DNA from: Desulfobacterales bacterium RIFOXYA12_FULL_46_15
GTDB taxonomy: Bacteria > Desulfobacterota > Desulfobacteria > Desulfobacterales > Desulfobacteraceae
Length of the DNA stretch: 55,949 nucleotides
Reading direction: 5' to 3'
Assembly: GCA_001799395.1 (NCBI GenBank)
Contig: MGTJ01000209.1
Location: 1-55,949 of the forward strand
The notes beneath the pieces were generated by a model, which was not told where the DNA came from, made no database searches, and worked only from the letters and a program-made list of their open reading frames with translations. This document shows, piece by piece, positions 52,124-55,949 of the stretch. Both the position numbers and the translations under genes were made by a program. Position 1 is the first letter of the stretch. Each line of letters opens with the position of its first letter.

Positions 52124-53259
52124 TGGTAATCCTCCGAAATAGAATAACAGTTACCCTGGTGACGGATTACTAACCCTTCCAATTCAAGATCAAGCAATTG
52201 AGAGGCTACGTCTGAACTGTTCATTCCGCTTTTTTCAATTATAATATCAATATGGACAGGATAAGGTTCAATAAAATCCAGAATTATAGGACGATCCTTG
52301 GAGAGGCAGGAATTATGACTTGATTCCTGCGTATCTGAAAGTATTGGAACGGTCATTTTTTTTTCATGAACGTGAATAAAATGATAGAGTTCATCAATGA
52401 TATCTATTTCCGTTTCCACAAGCTTTGCTCCCTGTCTTAAAAGAGAATGGGTTCCTTCGCTTTTTTTTGATTTTATACTTCCTGGAACAGCAAATACTTC
52501 CCGGTTATAGTCTGATGCAAGCCTTGCAGTAATCAGGGACCCGCTCCTCTTCGCAGCTTCGACAACGATGCTTCCGCAGGAGAGTCCTGCGATGATGCGG
52601 TTCCGGATAGGAAAATGATGGGGGACAGGGTCTGCATCCACCTTAAATTCTGAAAAGACCGTACCGGTTTTTGCAATGGCATGGAAAAGGTCTTTATTTT
52701 CTTTTGGGTAGATTTTTTTCAGGCCTGACCCCAGCACTGCAATGGTTTTTCCGTTTGCCTTCAAAGCACCTCTGTGTGCCATGGCATCAATCCCTCGGGC
52801 AAGACCGCTGACAACCTGAAAACCTTTTATAGAAAGCTTATAAGACAGGTTTTCCGCTGTGCTGAGGCCATATGACGTAGCTGACCTGGACCCGATAATG
52901 GACACACAGGGAGATTCATTATCAAGTGAACCATAATATGTCAGAAGGGGAGGGGGGTCGGGAATCTGTTTTAAAAGATCAGGATAAAAAGAATCCACAA
53001 TGGTTACAATATTGATATTATTTTTAAAAATCTGTTCCAGTTCAATTTTGGCTTTATCAATAAATAATTTATGATGGATAATGCCGTGTATGACTTTTTC
53101 CGGTATTTTTCCAACAGATCCCAGCTCGGCCTCTGAGGATGCCAATACAATTTCAGGGGACTGAAAATGATCCATCAGCCGTTTATATATGGCATTCCCT
53201 AAAAAGGGAATTTCCTTTAAGATAAACCAGGGTAAATATTTTTCAAAAGAATCCTGCAT
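52120..53259 (-). CDS. dprA: DNA-processing protein DprA (Smf)
   Basis: 379-residue protein that binds incoming single-stranded DNA and loads RecA during transformation. Seen: an N-terminal SAM/HhH-like region (1-70), the Rossmann DNA-binding domain (about 95-290) with SIIGSRSATSYG, VVSGLARGIDAMAHRGAL, and a C-terminal winged-helix-like domain (about 320-379). The ATG at 53259 has no ribosome site: only a T-rich terminator tail precedes it. Presence of DprA does not prove natural competence. It is followed by topA in translational overlap. Confidence 0.93.
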   Translation of the reverse strand: MQDSFEKYLPWFILKEIPFLGNAIYKRLMDHFQSPEIVLASSEAELGSVGKIPEKVIHGIIHHKLFIDKAKIELEQIFKNNINIVTIVDSFYPDLLKQIPDPPPLLTYYGSLDNESPCVSIIGSRSATSYGLSTAENLSYKLSIKGFQVVSGLARGIDAMAHRGALKANGKTIAVLGSGLKKIYPKENKDLFHAIAKTGTVFSEFKVDADPVPHHFPIRNRIIAGLSCGSIVVEAAKRSGSLITARLASDYNREVFAVPGSIKSKKSEGTHSLLRQGAKLVETEIDIIDELYHFIHVHEKKMTVPILSDTQESSHNSCLSKDRPIILDFIEPYPVHIDIIIEKSGMNSSDVASQLLDLELEGLVIRHQGNCYSISEDYH

Positions 53260-53260
53260 A

Positions 53261-53288
53261 TTAAAAATGGGGATTATTTAAAATCCCC
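53261..53288 (-). terminator. Terminator after secDF, adjoining dprA
   Basis: Minus-strand arms GGGGATT/AATCCCC (53288-53282 and 53275-53269) enclose a 6-nt loop and are followed by ATTTTTAA, which runs directly into the dprA ATG. Confidence 0.65.
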
Positions 53289-53323
53289 AAGTTACCCCCG
53301 GGTTTTGGGAACAATACCTGATC

Positions 53324-54355
53324 CTATTTTTTTTCACCAAACAAAACAATGGGGCTTGCAATAAATATGGAGGAATAGGTCCCAACAGCAATGCCGACCA
53401 GCATGGCAAAAGCAAAATTGTGAATAATCTCGCCCCCCAGAAAATATAAAGCAAGAACTACTATCAAGGTTGTGCCCGATGTCAGGATGGTTCTGGAAAG
53501 CGTTTCATTAATGCTTCTATTAAAGAGGATGGGCAATGAATCCGTAGGATTTGAACCTTTAAGATTTTCCCTGATCCGGTCAAATACGATAATGGTATCA
53601 TTCAGCGAATATCCGATAATAGTCAAGAGAGCGGCAATAACCGGCAGGGAAAAATCCAGGTTCAATATGGAAAAAATGCCAATGGTAATAGTTACATCGT
53701 GAATCAGGGCAATAATTGCGCCAATGGCATATTTGAATTTGAAAATCCAGAATACCAGGAGTGAAACCACAAGGGCTGCTGCTATCAGAACAGTAATCCC
53801 AACATTAAAAACAGACAGAAAATATACTACCGTCATAATCGAACCGGCTATTACACCTGAAATTAAAAATTTATTTTCAAATCTTGCGGAAATATAGATG
53901 GTAATGAACAGCAATGTATAAAAAATAGCCAGAAGGGCTTTATTTCTTAAATCTTCACCTACCTGGGGTCCGACCATCTCTATTCGTCTGATCTCAGGAG
54001 TAATCCCGGTGGACGCCTTAACCGCCTCGGTTATAGATTGAGAAAGCCCTGAACCGGACATTTCAGACCGGATAGTCCGGATCAAATACTCGTGGTCGAT
54101 ATCATGTCCGAATTTTTGGATTGAAGCATCTTTTAAACCGACATTGGTTAAACCGTCACGGATTTTATCAATGGGAATTGATTCTGAAAATTTTACCTGG
54201 ATCAATGTTCCTCCGGCAAAATCAATTCCATAATTGGGCCCCTTATGAACAATGAGTGATCCGATGCTGATCAGAATCAGAATAATGGACAGTATAAATC
54301 CGATTTTCCATTTGCCCATAAAGTCTATGTTAATACCAGGCTTTATAAATTCCAT
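53324..54355 (-). CDS. secF: Protein translocase subunit SecF
   Basis: 343-residue RND-type partner of SecD. It uses the proton gradient to help pull secreted proteins across the inner membrane. Six membrane segments are visible: one near residues 15-35, and five from about 140 to 340. The first periplasmic domain contains [14 protein letters not shown], a SecF landmark. The C-terminal part has [17 protein letters not shown] and [17 protein letters not shown], the RND motifs. The ATG lies 12 bp after secD. A terminator follows, before dprA. Confidence 0.95.
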   Translation of the reverse strand: MEFIKPGINIDFMGKWKIGFILSIILILISIGSLIVHKGPNYGIDFAGGTLIQVKFSESIPIDKIRDGLTNVGLKDASIQKFGHDIDHEYLIRTIRSEMSGSGLSQSITEAVKASTGITPEIRRIEMVGPQVGEDLRNKALLAIFYTLLFITIYISARFENKFLISGVIAGSIMTVVYFLSVFNVGITVLIAAALVVSLLVFWIFKFKYAIGAIIALIHDVTITIGIFSILNLDFSLPVIAALLTIIGYSLNDTIIVFDRIRENLKGSNPTDSLPILFNRSINETLSRTILTSGTTLIVVLALYFLGGEIIHNFAFAMLVGIAVGTYSSIFIASPIVLFGEKK

Positions 54356-54367
54356 TCTAAATTTCCT

Positions 54368-55949
54368 TTATATACTTAATTTTAATGACGGTTTGTTTTT
54401 GAGAAGAATATCAAAAATCAGTTTTGAAACAATTAAAGCCGTAAACAGACTTGCCACAATTCCAAGGCTCAATGTGACGGCAAAGCCTTTAATGGGGCCT
54501 GTGCCGAACTGGTAGAGAACGGCAGCCGCAATCAGGGTTGTCACATTGGAATCCAAAATGGTCAGGGTTGCTCTTTCAAAACCTGCATGAACCGAGGCAA
54601 GGGCTGTTTTTCCGGTTCGAAGCTCTTCTCTGATTCTTTCAAAAATCAGAACATTGGCGTCTACTGCCATACCAATGGTCAGAATCATACCGGCAATACC
54701 GGGGAGGGTTAATGTGGCCTGAAAGGCGGCAAGCCCCCCGCCGATCATCAATATATTTATGATCAATGCAAGATCCGCTATAAAACCCGCCTTTTTGTAA
54801 TATACAATCATGAACAGGATGACAAGAAGTCCTCCCACAATGGCGGAAAAAAGTCCCATCCGGATGGAGTCTGCCCCCAGAGTAGGACCAACCATACGTT
54901 CTTCAATGATGGTGACCGGGGCAGGCAGAGAACCGGCTCTCAAGGCAATAGCCAGATCTTTGGCTTCATTCAATGCAAAATTTCCGGTAATCACGGCCTT
55001 GCCTCCGGCTATCCGGTCCTGAATGACCGGGGCCGAGTAGACTGTTTTATCAAGAACGATGGCCAGCCGTTTATGAATGTTTTCACCAGTGATACGGTCA
55101 AATATTTTTGCTCCCTGCCTGTCAAATTCAATACCGACCTGGGGTTGCTGGTACTGATCAAATTCAACCCGGGCATTGGTAAGGAGGCTGCCGTCCAGGA
55201 GAACCCTTTTTTGGATTAAATATGGAACCTTTGTTGCTGATCCGGATTTGGAATCCATTTTGTCCTGATACAGAATTTCATCTCCAGCAGGAACAGAGCC
55301 GCTCATGGCAGCAGTTACATCTGCATCATCATCTACAAGCTGAAAGGTGAGTTGGGCGGTTTTCCCGATAAGAGCTTTTGCTCTTTCCGGGTCTTTAATT
55401 CCAGGCAGTTGTAAAAGGATTCTGTTTTCCCCCTGAATCCTGATATCCGGCTCACTCACGCCGAATTCATCAATCCGGTTTCGGATGGTTTCCAGTGCCT
55501 GGCGGGAAGCCATTTTTTTAATTTCAGCGATTTCATTTTCTGGTAATTTCAAGACATAAGAGGAAATATTATTATCTGTCCGGGATGAATCTATAATAAG
55601 ATTTTTATAGTATTTGGTAAGAGCAGTTTCAAATCCTGATTTATCTTTTTCCCCCTCAAATTTGGCAAGGATGGAATTGTCATTCTGACGGGAGATGCCG
55701 GAATGTTTGGTCCCATCATCCCGAAGCTGCTTTTTGATGTCCTGAATAATTCTTTCCACCTCTGTTTCAACAGCTTTAATACTCTGGACTTCGAGAGCAA
55801 GATGCATGCCTCCCTGAAGGTCCAATCCCAAATTGATTTTCTTATGGGGCCAGCAGTTATAAAAAGTCGGCATTATCCAGACAATGGATGCCAGGGCCAC
55901 GCCGATACTTAATATGATTTTAAAGGTAAACGGTTTCAATCTCTTTGCT
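54368..55949 (-). CDS. secD: Protein translocase subunit SecD, start probably beyond the window
   Basis: At least 523 residues; the frame is open through the right edge. One N-terminal membrane helix, then the LGLDLQGGMHLALEV motif (about 36), a large periplasmic P1 domain that pushes the preprotein, and five C-terminal helices with AGMILTIGMAVDANVLIFERIREEL, the SecD/RND signature. The first in-frame start in the window is TTG at 55939, but it has no properly spaced ribosome site, and sequence further upstream (AKRLKP) also looks like N-terminus. The real start is likely within a few codons outside. secF follows by 12 bp. yajC would be expected just upstream, off the window. Confidence 0.93.
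   Translation of the reverse strand, partial: AKRLKPFTFKIILSIGVALASIVWIMPTFYNCWPHKKINLGLDLQGGMHLALEVQSIKAVETEVERIIQDIKKQLRDDGTKHSGISRQNDNSILAKFEGEKDKSGFETALTKYYKNLIIDSSRTDNNISSYVLKLPENEIAEIKKMASRQALETIRNRIDEFGVSEPDIRIQGENRILLQLPGIKDPERAKALIGKTAQLTFQLVDDDADVTAAMSGSVPAGDEILYQDKMDSKSGSATKVPYLIQKRVLLDGSLLTNARVEFDQYQQPQVGIEFDRQGAKIFDRITGENIHKRLAIVLDKTVYSAPVIQDRIAGGKAVITGNFALNEAKDLAIALRAGSLPAPVTIIEERMVGPTLGADSIRMGLFSAIVGGLLVILFMIVYYKKAGFIADLALIINILMIGGGLAAFQATLTLPGIAGMILTIGMAVDANVLIFERIREELRTGKTALASVHAGFERATLTILDSNVTTLIAAAVLYQFGTGPIKGFAVTLSLGIVASLFTALIVSKLIFDILLKNKPSLKLSI

Overview
This 55.9 kb window looks like core chromosome of a mesophilic, moderately A+T-rich Gram-negative bacterium, most likely a Desulfobacterota member near Desulfobacula/Desulfobacter. 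That placement is inferred from gene content: hom next to thrH, LPS heptose kinase, a class I adenylate cyclase, many HDOD/PilZ/hybrid-kinase signalling proteins, and a protein resembling the SidJ-related pseudokinases I recall from sulfate reducers. It was not tested by alignment. No CRISPR array, insertion sequence, prophage or rRNA operon was seen. Four tRNA genes are present: initiator Met, Glu, Lys and Ala.

Layout. 1-2.1 kb (-): purM followed by tsaD, which runs off the left edge. 2.2-5.1 kb (+): hom-thrH-rfaE1, then an initiator tRNA with a clear promoter and terminator. 5.3-11.6 kb: a GntR/FCD regulator divergent from a four-gene operon (ThDP enzyme, flavoprotein, NIF3-like protein, Gate-type membrane protein). 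It is closed by a strong terminator, and its substrate is unknown; this is the best candidate for an undescribed system. 11.7-13.7 kb: an MscS-like protein with what looks like a repeated beta domain, then tRNA-Lys and tRNA-Glu on the minus strand. 14.1-17.8 kb (+): serC-serA, rsmE and a 55-residue protein. 17.8-22.5 kb: a signalling group made of a stand-alone cNMP-binding protein, an HDOD protein, a class I adenylate cyclase and a phosphorylation-dead receiver fused to TPRs. 22.5-24.3 kb (-): an ABC-F ATPase. 24.5-28.1 kb (+): an OmpR-type regulator, its sensor kinase and a DegP/DegQ protease. 28.2-33.9 kb: a PilZ protein, tRNA-Ala, a PpiD-like foldase and an M16 lipoprotein protease. 34.0-42.9 kb (-): a long gene string: 53-residue Cys protein, inositol phosphatase family, RbgA/YlqF GTPase, Prc protease, AsmA-like protein, RecX, short asparaginase-fold protein, PilZ. 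42.9-47.1 kb (-): SidJ-like pseudokinase, coiled-coil membrane protein, guaA. 47.2-49.8 kb (+): efp and a hybrid kinase. 49.9-55.9 kb (-): secD-secF, dprA, topA.

How the genes fit together. Several neighbours form working units. Hom and ThrH could together supply homoserine and its phosphate. SerC and SerA make phosphoserine from 3-phosphoglycerate. Prc, PpiD, DegQ and the M16 protease all act on envelope protein quality. The cyclase and the cNMP-binding protein could form a local cAMP circuit. Two genes, the adenylate cyclase and the AsmA-like gene, have coding sequence that clearly continues upstream of the first ATG/GTG/TTG. The best-placed start codons there are the rare ATC and CTG.
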